DNA of 64,000 bases, taken from NCBI GenBank assembly GCA_016707205.1, contig JADJHZ010000007.1, positions 1 to 64,000 on the forward strand, read 5' to 3'. This DNA comes from Haliscomenobacter sp. (GTDB lineage: Bacteria > Bacteroidota > Bacteroidia > Chitinophagales > Saprospiraceae). Position 1 is the stretch's first letter. Each line of letters begins with the position of its first letter. The translations under genes were made by a program, and so were the position numbers. Below are positions 1 to 9,155 of this stretch, piece by piece. The notes beneath the pieces are model-generated. The model saw only the letters and a list, made by a program, of their open reading frames with translations. It ran no database searches and was not told the DNA's origin.

Positions 1-11
1 ACGCGATCAAC

Positions 12-1478
12 ATGTTTCGAAAAAAAGAATGGTTGGTAATAACCCTCATAGGGCTGGCCTATGTGGTTTATATCCTATTGAGAGCCTGGTTGCTACCGAT
101 TACCCACGACGAAGGAGCAACCTGTCTGAACCATGTACAACGCTCGCTGTGGGATATATTGACTTATGAAAAGGATCCCGTGCCCAATAACCATATTCTC
201 AATACGCTTGGCATCAAAATCTTTGCTTCTTTCTTGGGACTTGGCCATTTCTCTTCGCGCCTTCCTTCCCTCATTGGCGGGGTATTGTACGTTCTGGCGG
301 CGGCAGGCTTATCGGTGCGGATTGGCAAGACCGCTTTTCAACGGGTTTTCGGCATGGTCCTGCTTTTGGCGAATCCCTATGTGACCGAGTTTTTTTCATT
401 GGCGCGCGGTTACGGTCTGGCTGCAGGGCTTATGCTTGCAGCGATCTATTTTGCATACCGCTACCTGGAAACATACCGTCTGGGGACCCTGATTGGAAGT
501 ATGGCCTTCGCCCTGCTTTCGGTAATGGCAAATTTCACGCTTTTGAATTTTTTTGCCCCTTTTTGGGTCGTTTTACTAATTATCTGGATTTCCAAACCCG
601 GCAGGCAATGGTTCGGTTTGTGGCCCTTGGTTCTGTTTCCCCTGTTGCTGGCGCTTCTATCCTACCTTCCGGTCACGCGCATGGCGGCTACCGATCAGTT
701 CCGTTTTTGGGGCGTTACCAGTTTTTATTCCGAAACGCTGATTCCATTGCTCCGGGCTTCTTTGGATAACCGCCAATATTTAGGCGCGCGATCGGACCAT
801 TATTTTGCTTATTTTATCGCCGGCATTTCCATTTTGGGCTGGCTGCTCGCACTTTGGCGTTGGGTGGTAAATCGCTTCCGGGTGGATGCCAGCGATCCTT
901 TTACCTTTGCCGCCATGATTTTTTGCGGCGCTTTTTTAACTAATATGCTTCAGGCCTGGTTCCTGCAGGTGCCCTTTCTAAACTCCCGAACGGCGGTGTT
1001 TTATTACCCGTTATTTGCTTTTCAGCTTTTTTCCGGGGCAGTAATGCTGGTTAGCCGCTTTAAATGGGGGCCTTACCTGGTTTTGGGGCCTCTCGGCGCG
1101 GCTTTCGTAGCCAATTTTCTGATTTGCGCCAACTTATTCAATACCTACGATTGGGGGTTTGATGCCAACACGTTCCGGGTGCTGCAGTACATCCGCGAAC
1201 AGCATCAGGCTGAACGCCGTGATACCCCCTTCAGCCTGGATACGCAATGGCTGGAAGAAAATTCCTTTAATTTCCATGTTCATGAAAAACACAATGGCAA
1301 CTACAGCACCTGGGTGGTCATGCCTTCCTGGCATCCCGACCGGCCCCCAGCGGCAGATAACTCCGACTTCTACTTTACCCATGTCGAAGCGGAAGTAACC
1401 CAATTGGCCGGTCGCTACCTGGTGGTTTGGACTTATCGGGATCCCGGAATGACCTGGTGGCTAATGCGAAGAAAATAA
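12..1478 (+). CDS. GT-C type membrane glycosyltransferase (ArnT/PMT-like)
   Basis: A 488-residue integral membrane protein with roughly ten or more hydrophobic segments. An acidic HDE motif follows the first transmembrane helix (residues 32-34), as in the first periplasmic loop of GT-C glycosyltransferases that take sugar from a polyprenyl-phosphate donor. The C-terminal ~110 residues are soluble. The start sits at the window edge, 11 bases in, so its promoter and upstream neighbours are not visible. The acceptor cannot be told from sequence; cell-surface glycan or protein glycosylation is the general expectation. Family call is from topology and the HDE motif only. Confidence 0.65.
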   Translation: MFRKKEWLVITLIGLAYVVYILLRAWLLPITHDEGATCLNHVQRSLWDILTYEKDPVPNNHILNTLGIKIFASFLGLGHFSSRLPSLIGGVLYVLAAAGLSVRIGKTAFQRVFGMVLLLANPYVTEFFSLARGYGLAAGLMLAAIYFAYRYLETYRLGTLIGSMAFALLSVMANFTLLNFFAPFWVVLLIIWISKPGRQWFGLWPLVLFPLLLALLSYLPVTRMAATDQFRFWGVTSFYSETLIPLLRASLDNRQYLGARSDHYFAYFIAGISILGWLLALWRWVVNRFRVDASDPFTFAAMIFCGAFLTNMLQAWFLQVPFLNSRTAVFYYPLFAFQLFSGAVMLVSRFKWGPYLVLGPLGAAFVANFLICANLFNTYDWGFDANTFRVLQYIREQHQAERRDTPFSLDTQWLEENSFNFHVHEKHNGNYSTWVVMPSWHPDRPPAADNSDFYFTHVEAEVTQLAGRYLVVWTYRDPGMTWWLMRRK

Positions 1479-1530
1479 ACAATGGGGTCGCCATTTTGGG
1501 CAATCAGATAACAGGCAAAGCGCGTAAGCA

Positions 1531-1868
1531 TCAAATCGTCAGTTCCCCGCGCACCCCGTGCTCTTGAGCCGGGTATCGATCCAGGCCTCATCGTAACCCT
1601 TTTCCCGGTAGTACTGCCGCGCGCGCTCGGCGGCCAGCTCCGGGTTCTCGATCTCCTGAATGCGCTCGTAACCGGCCCGGGCCAGCCAGGCCTTGAAGGG
1701 CTCGGCTTTGGGGGAGGGGATGGACTGGATGATGCGGAACATGGTCTCGGTGTTGGCGCAATCGGTAAGGCGCAATTTGCCGTCGGCAGCCGTCAATTTG
1801 AAACCGTTACAATTTGTAACGGTTTGCGCTGAGCCCTCATCCTTAAGGCGTTTTTTCAATACCCGGAC
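1531..1868 (-). pseudogene. DinD / BRO-N antirepressor family remnant
   Basis: The readable segment (about 106 codons) closely resembles the end of the BRO-N domain and the following DinD segment, including the stretches FRIIQSIPSPKAEPFKAWLA and ENPELAAERARQYYREKGY. It lacks the N-terminal half of BRO-N: an in-frame TAG stands just upstream at 1869-1871. Near 1547-1551 the frame breaks: in the shifted frame the sequence continues GVRGELT, the expected DinD continuation, then ends at 1531. So the gene is cut at both ends and frameshifted, a decayed relic between two intact genes. DinD-like proteins are usually phage- or damage-associated accessory genes. Confidence 0.7.
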
Positions 1869-1934
1869 CTATGCCCACATCTGCTAATTTACCCCTACAT
1901 CTTCTCCTTTCCGGAAAAATCCGATCCCAATTTG

Positions 1935-1942
1935 TATTTTTG
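1935..1942 (+). promoter_or_regulatory. Candidate -7 box for metF
   Basis: TATTTTTG matches the Bacteroidota -7 consensus TAnnTTTG and lies about 60 bases upstream of the metF start. No clear TTG stands 19-21 bases upstream, so the -33 element is weak. The longer string TTTGTATTTTTG recurs upstream of prs. Confidence 0.35.
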
Positions 1943-2001
1943 GCTTTCCGGAAAAGCCTGCTTGGCAGGCTTACGCCCCCGGCAACGACAACCACCCCGC
2001 G

Positions 2002-2958
2002 ATGAGAGTAACGGATTATTTCGAAAAAGCCGCCGGCCAAACCCTGATCTCTTTTGAGATATTGCCCCCGTTGAAAGGCGGACGGATGCAGGATATCTTC
2101 AACGTACTGGACCCCCTGATGGAATTCCGGCCCCCGTTTATCGACGTCACCTACCACCGGGAAGAGTACGTCTATGTGCGCCGTCCCAGCGGGTACTACG
2201 AAAAAACGGCTATCCGCAAGCGGCCGGGAACCGTAGGGATTTGCGCTGCGCTCATGCACCGGTACGGCGTAGACGCGGTGCCCCACCTCATTTGCGGCGG
2301 GTTTACGCGGGAAGATACCGAGAACGCGCTGATCGACCTCAACTTCCTCAACATCAACAACGTCCTGGCCCTGCGCGGAGACGCCCAGCAGTTCGAATCG
2401 AAATTCATGCCCGAACCGGGAGGCAACGAGTACGCTCTGGATCTGATAAAACAGATTGCCGACATGAACCGGGGGAAATACCTCGACCCCAATATTGAGA
2501 ACGGAGAGAAAACCGACTTCTGCATCGGGATCGCCGGATACCCGGAAAAGCACTTCGAAGCAGCCAATATGGAGCTGGATCTCCGGTATACGAAAGCTAA
2601 GGTCGACGCGGGCGCGGATTATATCGTCACGCAGATGTTTTTCGACAACAAACACTACTTCGAATACGTGCGCCAATGCCGGGAAGCCGGGATCAACGTG
2701 CCCATCGTACCGGGGCTTAAGCCCCTTACCAAGCATTACCAGCTGAGCTCCATCCCCCGCCATTTTTATGTCGATCTGCCTACCGATCTGGTCAAAGAAG
2801 CCATGGGCGCCACTACGCCTGAGGCGCGGGCTCAGGTGGGCATGGAGTGGTGCATCGCCCAATCCAAAGAACTCAAGGCGGCGGGCGTTCCTTGCCTGCA
2901 CTACTATACCATGGGAGATGCGGAGATCATCCGTCAAATCGTCGAAGCGGTGTATTAA
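2002..2958 (+). CDS. metF: 5,10-methylenetetrahydrofolate reductase
   Basis: A 318-residue MetF, the usual bacterial length. It reduces methylene-THF to 5-methyl-THF with FAD, supplying the methyl group for methionine synthesis. Family hallmarks include an early SFEILPP strand with the catalytic Glu, the DVTYHREE segment, the LALRGD motif after a long helix, and the YIVTQMFFD and VPIVPGLKPL segments of the TIM barrel. It converges with the sulfurtransferase gene, with a four-base overlap of stop codons. The start follows a candidate TAnnTTTG promoter by about 60 bases. Confidence 0.95.
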   Translation: MRVTDYFEKAAGQTLISFEILPPLKGGRMQDIFNVLDPLMEFRPPFIDVTYHREEYVYVRRPSGYYEKTAIRKRPGTVGICAALMHRYGVDAVPHLICGGFTREDTENALIDLNFLNINNVLALRGDAQQFESKFMPEPGGNEYALDLIKQIADMNRGKYLDPNIENGEKTDFCIGIAGYPEKHFEAANMELDLRYTKAKVDAGADYIVTQMFFDNKHYFEYVRQCREAGINVPIVPGLKPLTKHYQLSSIPRHFYVDLPTDLVKEAMGATTPEARAQVGMEWCIAQSKELKAAGVPCLHYYTMGDAEIIRQIVEAVY

Positions 2959-3823
2959 CTCCGCGGATCGCCGGTTTCGACGCCCCGGTCCGGATCGGTA
3001 ATCCATTCGCTCCAGGAGCCGGCGTAGATTTTTGCGCCGGGAAGCCCTGCCCATTCCATGGCCATGGCGTTATGCGCTGCCGTCACCCCCGATCCGCAGT
3101 AAAAGATGCAGTGTCCGGGCTCGCGGCCGCCCATCAGGGCGCTGAATTTTTCGCGAAGAATTTCCGGGGGTAAAAACGCCCCGTCAGGGCCCACATTGCT
3201 GAAATGCGCCACATTGGCCGCGCCAGGGATATGTCCCGCTACCGGATCAATGGGTTCTACCTCTCCCCGGTACCGCTCCGGCGCCCGGGAATCGATGATC
3301 AGGTATTCCGGATCGGAAAGAACGCGTTCGACCCCATGGGCGTCCACCCAGATGTCCGGGTTAAGGCGGGGAATGAAATCGCCTTTTTCAATTCAGGAAT
3401 CGCTGTGGAGGAAGCGCCTCCAGATGCGGCCCACCGGGGCCAGCCCCCGTTGAGCACGGCAACCGCCTCGTGGCCCAGCCACCGAAGAAGCGACCATACC
3501 CGGGCAGCCATTGCACCCCCCATGTCGTCGTAAGCGACTACCTGGGTTTGAGCGCCAATTCCCCATCCGGAAAAAACGGCAGTAATCGCCTCGATTTCGG
3601 GCAGAGGGTGCCTCCCCGTCTTGCCTTTTTCTACTTTCCCGGAAAGATTCTCGTCGAGGTGGGCGTAGTACGCCCCTGGGATATGCCCTTCCAGATAGGC
3701 TTTTCGCCCCGCTTCGGTGTCGGACAACTGAAAACGGCAATCGATGATTACCCAATCGGGGTTTCCCAGAAAAGCCTTTAATTCGGAGGGTTCGATGAGC
3801 AGGGTATGTGCCATAAGCGCCAA
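2955..3823 (-). CDS. Rhodanese-type sulfurtransferase (SseA-like), frameshifted
   Basis: Two overlapping reading frames together encode a tandem-rhodanese sulfurtransferase. The N-terminal inactive rhodanese domain reads from 3823; the C-terminal catalytic domain, with the active-site loop CGSGVTA typical of 3-mercaptopyruvate sulfurtransferases, reads in another frame to 2955. The switch point is a run of five T on the plus strand at 3384-3388: one extra base there would give a continuous 289-residue protein reading LKKGDFIPRLNPDIWVDA across the join. Either a true frameshift or a homopolymer error; the rest of the coding sequence is undamaged. A second in-frame ATG at 3814 is an alternative start. 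Confidence 0.85.
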
Positions 3824-3861
3824 GGATTAAACGCAGGGAAGATAGGGATTTTCGCCGAGCC

Positions 3862-5106
3862 TTATTTGCGTTCCTGAGCGCAATAATGCAGCGAAGAGCA
3901 ATTTTCCGGAAGGAGAAGCGTATTTGCCGCTTCGTAAATCTCATCCGCAGTGAGCCCCGCGTAGATCTCCCACTCGGAATTGACCAGGTCCGGATCGCCC
4001 AGAACCTCGAAATAAGCCAGGTTCATGCCTTTACTCAGTGCGCTCAATTCGGAAAAGACCAGATTGCTTTCCGCCTTGTTTTTCCATTTTTGGAGTTCCT
4101 TCTCCGGGATCAGCGCTTGCTGAAGGGAACGGATCTCTTCCCAAACGGCGGCTTCGGCCTGCTCCAGCGTAAACCCTTCGGACAATTTGCCCTCGATGAC
4201 CAACAATCCCGGGTCAAAGCTGCCGCCAACGTAGCAATCAATGGAAGAGAAAATGCGCTGTTCCTTGAGCAGCCTCCGGTAGAGGCGGGAAGAAGCGCCA
4301 TTGCACAACACGTCCGACAGCAGGTCGGCGGGATAAAACGCCCGGTCGGCCCTACCGGAAATATGAAAAGCCATATACAGCGCATCCACGGGAACATCCC
4401 CATAGTGGACCTTGCGCCGGTAAGCTTGCTGAGGCGGCTCCACTGGCAACTGGCGCGCAGGGATCTGCCCTGCAGGAATATCCCCAAACCACTTTTCTAC
4501 CAGTTTGCGGGTTTTGCGAAGGTCCTGCTTGCCTGAAATGGTCAGCACGGCATTATTCGGACGGTAATAATCGAAGAAAAAAGAATGCACATCCTCCATG
4601 CGGGCATTCTCCACATGTTCGGGAACCAGTCCAATGACTGGCCACCGGTACGGGTGTACCTGAAACGCCAGATCCGACAAGAGGTGCCAGACGTCGCCGA
4701 AAGGCTCGTTGAGACAGGTTTCCTTAAATTCTTCGACGACCACCTTGCGCTGCACGTCCAGCACGTCGTCGTCAAAGTTCAGGCTCAGCATACGGTCCGA
4801 CTCCAGCCATAGGGCCGTTTCCAGGTTCGCGGAGGGTAATACCTCATAGAAATTGGTGAAGTCGTTGTTGGTGAATGCATTATCGTCTCCGCCCGCTTTT
4901 TGAAGCCATTCGTCAAAGTCCTGAATATGGGCAGATCCCCCAAACATGAGGTGCTCGAATAGATGCGCAAACCCCGTTTTGTCAGGTTGTTCGTCTCTGG
5001 CCCCCACGTGGTACAGCAGGTTCACCGCAACCAAAGGCGTGCTGGGGTCTTCGTGGATCAATACCCGCAACCCATTCTCCAATTCAAACCGGTCGAAATT
5101 GATCAC
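3862..5106 (-). CDS. M16 family zinc metallopeptidase
   Basis: A 414-residue single-unit M16 peptidase (pitrilysin/processing-peptidase fold). The inverted zinc motif HLFEH (His48, Glu51, His52) is intact and the downstream acidic ligand falls in the VVVEEFKE segment near residues 125-129, so it should be the active partner type. No signal peptide is visible, suggesting cytoplasmic location or a start further upstream. Many Bacteroidota encode an active and an inactive M16 protein in tandem; no inactive partner is present here. Substrate unknown. Confidence 0.88.
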   Translation of the reverse strand: MINFDRFELENGLRVLIHEDPSTPLVAVNLLYHVGARDEQPDKTGFAHLFEHLMFGGSAHIQDFDEWLQKAGGDDNAFTNNDFTNFYEVLPSANLETALWLESDRMLSLNFDDDVLDVQRKVVVEEFKETCLNEPFGDVWHLLSDLAFQVHPYRWPVIGLVPEHVENARMEDVHSFFFDYYRPNNAVLTISGKQDLRKTRKLVEKWFGDIPAGQIPARQLPVEPPQQAYRRKVHYGDVPVDALYMAFHISGRADRAFYPADLLSDVLCNGASSRLYRRLLKEQRIFSSIDCYVGGSFDPGLLVIEGKLSEGFTLEQAEAAVWEEIRSLQQALIPEKELQKWKNKAESNLVFSELSALSKGMNLAYFEVLGDPDLVNSEWEIYAGLTADEIYEAANTLLLPENCSSLHYCAQERK

Positions 5107-5248
5107 GCTTGTTTGTTTTTATAAAGGGCGCTAAATTACGCAAAAGCCCCTGGTTTTTCGGGGATTAATTTTAGCCCGGGCAGGAAGAAATTTCTTTTTA
5201 TATTCGGTCCGGATCGCTTATTTTTATGAAGGACAAATACCTGTGCTT

Positions 5249-7390
5249 ATGCCTCGTCCCGATTTCAGCAAAATGAAGCTGAACCTTCGCCTGAACGGAC
5301 CGCTCCCTCCGGCAGATGCCTCTCCCTGGGTCACCGCCGAACAAATTCCGCTCCAATCGGCATACCTGCCGGAAGACGTGCGCGATTTACCCCACCTCCG
5401 CTACACGGCCGGCCTTCCTCCATTTTTGCGGGGGCCGTATTCCTCCATGTACACCGTTCGGCCCTGGACTATCAGGCAATATGCCGGTTTCTCTACCGCT
5501 GAAGAGAGCAACGCCTTCTACCGCCGAAACCTCGCTCAGGGGCAAAAAGGCTTGTCGGTCGCTTTTGACCTGGCAACCCACCGTGGGTATGATTCCGACC
5601 ACGAGCGCGTGACCGGCGACGTAGGTAAAGCGGGCGTTGCCATCGATTCGGTGGAAGACATGAAAATTCTCTTCGATCAAATCCCCCTCGGGGAGATGTC
5701 TGTGTCCATGACCATGAACGGGGCGGTAGTCCCCGTAATGGCTTTCTATATTGTAGCGGCGGAGGAACAAGGGGTTGCGCTTGACCATCTCAACGGGACC
5801 ATCCAGAACGATATTCTGAAGGAATTCATGGTCCGCAATACCTATATCTACCCTCCGCTGCCCTCCATGCGGATCATTGCCGATATTTTTGCGTACACCG
5901 CGAAACACATGCCCAAGTTCAACTCCATCAGCATCAGCGGCTACCACATGCACGAAGCCGGCGCCCCGGCCGACCTCGAGCTGGCCTATACCTTGGCGGA
6001 TGGACTGGAATACTTGCGCGCAGGCAGAGCGGTAGGTCTGGATATCGACGACTTTGCTCCCCGCTTGTCCTTCTTCTGGGCGATCGGCATGAATCACTTC
6101 ATGGAAATCGCTAAAATGCGGGCGGGAAGGTTGCTCTGGTCTTATCTGGTCAAATCATTCGACCCTAAAGACCCCAAATCCATGGCCTTGCGCACGCACT
6201 GCCAAACTTCCGGCTGGAGCCTCACGGAGCAAGACCCCTTCAACAATATTACCCGCACTACCGTCGAAGCGCTGGCCGCCGCGTTGGGGGGGACTCAGTC
6301 GCTCCACACCAACTCCCTCGATGAAGCCATCGCGCTGCCTACCGATTTTTCCGCCAAAATTGCGCGCGATACCCAGATCTTCCTTCAGAAAGAAACGGAT
6401 ATCACCAAAGCCATCGACCCCTGGGCGGGTTCCTACTACGTGGAAGCCCTGACCAAAGCGCTCGCCGAACGCGCCTGGGCTCATATCCGGGAAGTAGAGG
6501 AATTGGGCGGCATGGCCAAAGCTATCGAGCAGGGGCTCCCCAAACTGAAGATTGAAGAGGCGGCAGCCCGAAAACAGGCCCGCATCGACAGCCGCAAGGA
6601 TCTGATTGTTGGGTTGAACGTGTATACGCTGGAAGAACAAGCCGCCATCGAAACCCTGGAAGTGGACAATACTGCAGTGAGGGATTCCCAGGTGCGCCGG
6701 ATTCAAGAGGTCAAGGCCCGCCGCGATGAAGCCGCCGTCCAGGCTTCCCTGGAAGCCCTGTACCAATGCGCCCGGACCGGAGAAGGAAATCTGCTGGAAT
6801 ACGCGCTCCAATGCGCCCGGCTACGGGCCACCCTTGGGGAGATCTCCTACGCCATGGAGCGCGTCTTTGGCCGGTTTGCCCCCGTTACCCGGACGGTTTC
6901 GGGCGTGTACTCCAGCGAAATATCTCAAGCGGATGAAGATTTCGGTTTGGCCCAGTCCATGGCCGATCAGTTTGAGCAACTGGAAGGCCGCCGCCCAAGG
7001 ATCATGATCGCCAAACTCGGGCAAGATGGCCACGACCGCGGCGCCAAAGTCATCTCCACCAGCTTCGCCGACCTCGGGTTCGACGTCGATATCGGGCCGC
7101 TTTTCCAAACGCCTCAGGAAGCCGCCCGACAAGCCGTTGAAAACGATGTGCATATCCTGGGCATCTCCTCCCTGGCGGCAGGCCACAAAACCCTCGTGCC
7201 CCAAACTATCGCCGAATTGGAGAAGCTTGGACGCAAGGACATCATGGTCGCCGTCGGAGGCGTCATCCCTCCACAGGATTATTCCTTCCTGTACGACCAG
7301 GGAGTTGTCGCTATTTTTGGACCAGGAACCAAGATCTCCAAAGCGGCCCAACAGCTTCTGGAGATCCTCATCCAGGGCGTCGAGATATAG
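5249..7390 (+). CDS. Methylmalonyl-CoA mutase, catalytic (large) subunit
   Basis: About 713 residues, the size of MutB/ScpA. It interconverts methylmalonyl-CoA and succinyl-CoA using adenosylcobalamin, in propionate and odd-chain or branched-chain catabolism. The substrate-binding barrel has the family string YSSMYTVRPWTIRQYAGFS near residues 68-86, and the C-terminal B12 domain carries DGHDRG near residue 590 with the lower-ligand His. A GTG at 5243 is two codons upstream of the chosen ATG. No small subunit and no meaB-type chaperone gene is adjacent, and no cobalamin riboswitch is apparent upstream. Confidence 0.93.
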   Translation: MPRPDFSKMKLNLRLNGPLPPADASPWVTAEQIPLQSAYLPEDVRDLPHLRYTAGLPPFLRGPYSSMYTVRPWTIRQYAGFSTAEESNAFYRRNLAQGQKGLSVAFDLATHRGYDSDHERVTGDVGKAGVAIDSVEDMKILFDQIPLGEMSVSMTMNGAVVPVMAFYIVAAEEQGVALDHLNGTIQNDILKEFMVRNTYIYPPLPSMRIIADIFAYTAKHMPKFNSISISGYHMHEAGAPADLELAYTLADGLEYLRAGRAVGLDIDDFAPRLSFFWAIGMNHFMEIAKMRAGRLLWSYLVKSFDPKDPKSMALRTHCQTSGWSLTEQDPFNNITRTTVEALAAALGGTQSLHTNSLDEAIALPTDFSAKIARDTQIFLQKETDITKAIDPWAGSYYVEALTKALAERAWAHIREVEELGGMAKAIEQGLPKLKIEEAAARKQARIDSRKDLIVGLNVYTLEEQAAIETLEVDNTAVRDSQVRRIQEVKARRDEAAVQASLEALYQCARTGEGNLLEYALQCARLRATLGEISYAMERVFGRFAPVTRTVSGVYSSEISQADEDFGLAQSMADQFEQLEGRRPRIMIAKLGQDGHDRGAKVISTSFADLGFDVDIGPLFQTPQEAARQAVENDVHILGISSLAAGHKTLVPQTIAELEKLGRKDIMVAVGGVIPPQDYSFLYDQGVVAIFGPGTKISKAAQQLLEILIQGVEI

Positions 7391-7393
7391 CCA

Positions 7394-8956
7394 TTAATTC
7401 CGGGATGGGTTGATCTTCGGAAACCGTTTGCTTTCCACTACGTTGGAGGGCAGGCTCTCCCGGTAATTTCTGTCCAGGGAAGAGAGGATGTATTGATATT
7501 TCTGCCCTTTCCATCCCTTGGTGTCCAAAAACGCATTGCCCTTTATCTGATCGGCCGGGAGAATCTTGATAATTGCTCCTGGCATGTTGGTGTTGGGCTG
7601 TATCCCCACCGGAAAGCGGTAGACCACGATATGGCCCAGCCCGGAGGGGTTGCGGGGCCAGTTCCATTCCAGCCGGTTGCCCAGCCGCGTCCGCTTGGCT
7701 TTTGCCAGCAGGGGCGCAGGTAATAAATCCCCGTTGGCGGCGCCGGTGCGCTCGGGCAACAGGGCGGGGGACCGGAAGAAATCGTAGCGCAGCGAATCGG
7801 CAAAACCCAGCGGGTTGCGGTTCAACTGCCGGGCATTAAAGAACACCTGGCCATGAACGCCCGGATACCTGCGGTTGATGCGCATTTGCCTGGGCATCTG
7901 GTCGGGCTCCTTCCATTGGGCAGCGCGGTCGGTCCCTATGCGGTAAGGGGCCATGCCGATGTAGAGCTTTTTGCCATAGGAATTGCTATGCCACCATTGC
8001 AGGGTTTTCTCGTAATCGACCAGATCAAATCCAATATGAAAGTAGATCTGGGGAACCACATAATCGATCCAACCCTCCTTAAGCCATTTGCGGATATCCG
8101 CATACAGGTCGTCGTAGTTCGTCTGACCAGAGCGGGTGGGCGAGCCCGACGGGTCAACATGCTGGTTTCGCCAGACCCCAAAGGGGCTGATTCCGAATTC
8201 TACCCAGGGCTTGATGGACTTGATGTTTTGCTGGATCATCCAGATCAGGGTATCCACGTTATGTCTGCGCCAATCGTCGACCGACGCGAACTCCCCGCCC
8301 AGCCGGGCGTAGTCGGCGGAATCCGGAAAAACCTCGCCGGCAATCTTATAGGGGTAGAAGTAATCGTCCATGTGAATGGCATCCACGTCGTAGCGGGCGA
8401 CAATCTCGTTGACCACCTGAATGAGGTGATCCCAAACCTCTGGAAGCGCGGGGTTGAGGTAGTATTTTGGCCCGTACCGCAGGATCCAGTCCCGGCGGGT
8501 GTTGAAGACGTGGCTGGGCGCCAGCCGGGCAGTGTCCAGATCATTGGTTGCCCGGTAGGGGTTAAGCCAGGCATGAAACTCGAAGTTTCGGGCGTGGGCG
8601 GTTTCGATCAGAAAAGGAAGCAGATCCCAATTGCCCTGGGGCGCCAGCCCTTGTTTCCCGGTGAGGTATAAAGACCAGGGCGCCAGGTTGCTGGAATAAA
8701 AGGCATCGGCGCTGGGCCGGATTTGCATAACGATGGCATTGAGCCCCTGCACCTCGAAGGTATCGAGAAGGGAAAGCCATTCCTGCTTGAGGATAGAGGT
8801 GTCCGACGTAGGCTTCTTCGGGTAATCGATATTTGCTACGGAAGCCACCCAAACCCCGCGAAACTCCCGCTTGGGAGGAGGAGGGGTTTGGCCCAGCAGC
8901 GAATCGGCAGTTAGAAAGGCGGTGAGCGCGCCAAGAAACAACGCGAGGTACTTCAT
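7394..8956 (-). CDS. GHL10 (DUF187) family secreted glycosidase-like protein
   Basis: About 520 residues with an N-terminal signal peptide (hydrophobic stretch ending ..SLLGQ). The core opens with REFRGVWVASVANIDYP and contains WLNPYRA and DAIHMDDYFYPY, characteristic of the glycosyl-hydrolase-like 10 family, a TIM barrel related to amylase-type enzymes. The last ~100 residues look like a C-terminal beta-sandwich. Function is generally taken to be periplasmic or outer-membrane glycan hydrolysis, substrate unknown. It converges with the mutase gene, three bases apart. The second of two adjacent Met codons is used as start. Confidence 0.85.
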   Translation of the reverse strand: MKYLALFLGALTAFLTADSLLGQTPPPPKREFRGVWVASVANIDYPKKPTSDTSILKQEWLSLLDTFEVQGLNAIVMQIRPSADAFYSSNLAPWSLYLTGKQGLAPQGNWDLLPFLIETAHARNFEFHAWLNPYRATNDLDTARLAPSHVFNTRRDWILRYGPKYYLNPALPEVWDHLIQVVNEIVARYDVDAIHMDDYFYPYKIAGEVFPDSADYARLGGEFASVDDWRRHNVDTLIWMIQQNIKSIKPWVEFGISPFGVWRNQHVDPSGSPTRSGQTNYDDLYADIRKWLKEGWIDYVVPQIYFHIGFDLVDYEKTLQWWHSNSYGKKLYIGMAPYRIGTDRAAQWKEPDQMPRQMRINRRYPGVHGQVFFNARQLNRNPLGFADSLRYDFFRSPALLPERTGAANGDLLPAPLLAKAKRTRLGNRLEWNWPRNPSGLGHIVVYRFPVGIQPNTNMPGAIIKILPADQIKGNAFLDTKGWKGQKYQYILSSLDRNYRESLPSNVVESKRFPKINPSRN

Positions 8957-9023
8957 CATGATCAGGTGGATTTATCCATTGAAATTAGGAAAAAAAAGAA
9001 GTAGGATCAATCCGGGCGCACAT

Positions 9024-9085
9024 TAAAAAAAAAGGCCGTTTCCTTTTCCCTGAAACCAGGTAGGAAACCGCCTTTTGAAAAAAAA
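9024..9085 (-). terminator. Rho-independent terminator, possibly bidirectional
   Basis: A 14-bp stem with one mismatch (9031-9044 pairing with 9062-9075, AAAGGCSGTTTCCT) is flanked by A/T runs on both sides. On the minus strand the stem is followed by nine or more T, as expected for the end of the antirepressor-like gene transcript. Confidence 0.75.
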
Positions 9086-9155
9086 CGACATACTGCTAAT
9101 GGGTGATTTCAAACAAGAAATTGGGAATAAGAACACAGGATCAGGTATCGGTATA

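Noticed and set aside
1843..3054. 403-codon open frame antisense to metF
   Set aside because: It covers a strongly recognised gene on the opposite strand and resembles no family; it is a by-product of GC-biased third positions.
5107..5248. Cobalamin riboswitch before the methylmalonyl-CoA mutase gene
   Set aside because: Only ~140 bases are available and no B12-box-like conserved core was found.
5387..6811. Two long minus-strand frames over the mutase gene
   Set aside because: Both are shadows of the methylmalonyl-CoA mutase coding sequence, lacking recognisable domains.
7853..8671. 272-codon plus-strand frame over the GHL10 gene
   Set aside because: Antisense to a recognised secreted glycosidase; no signal, domain or promoter of its own.
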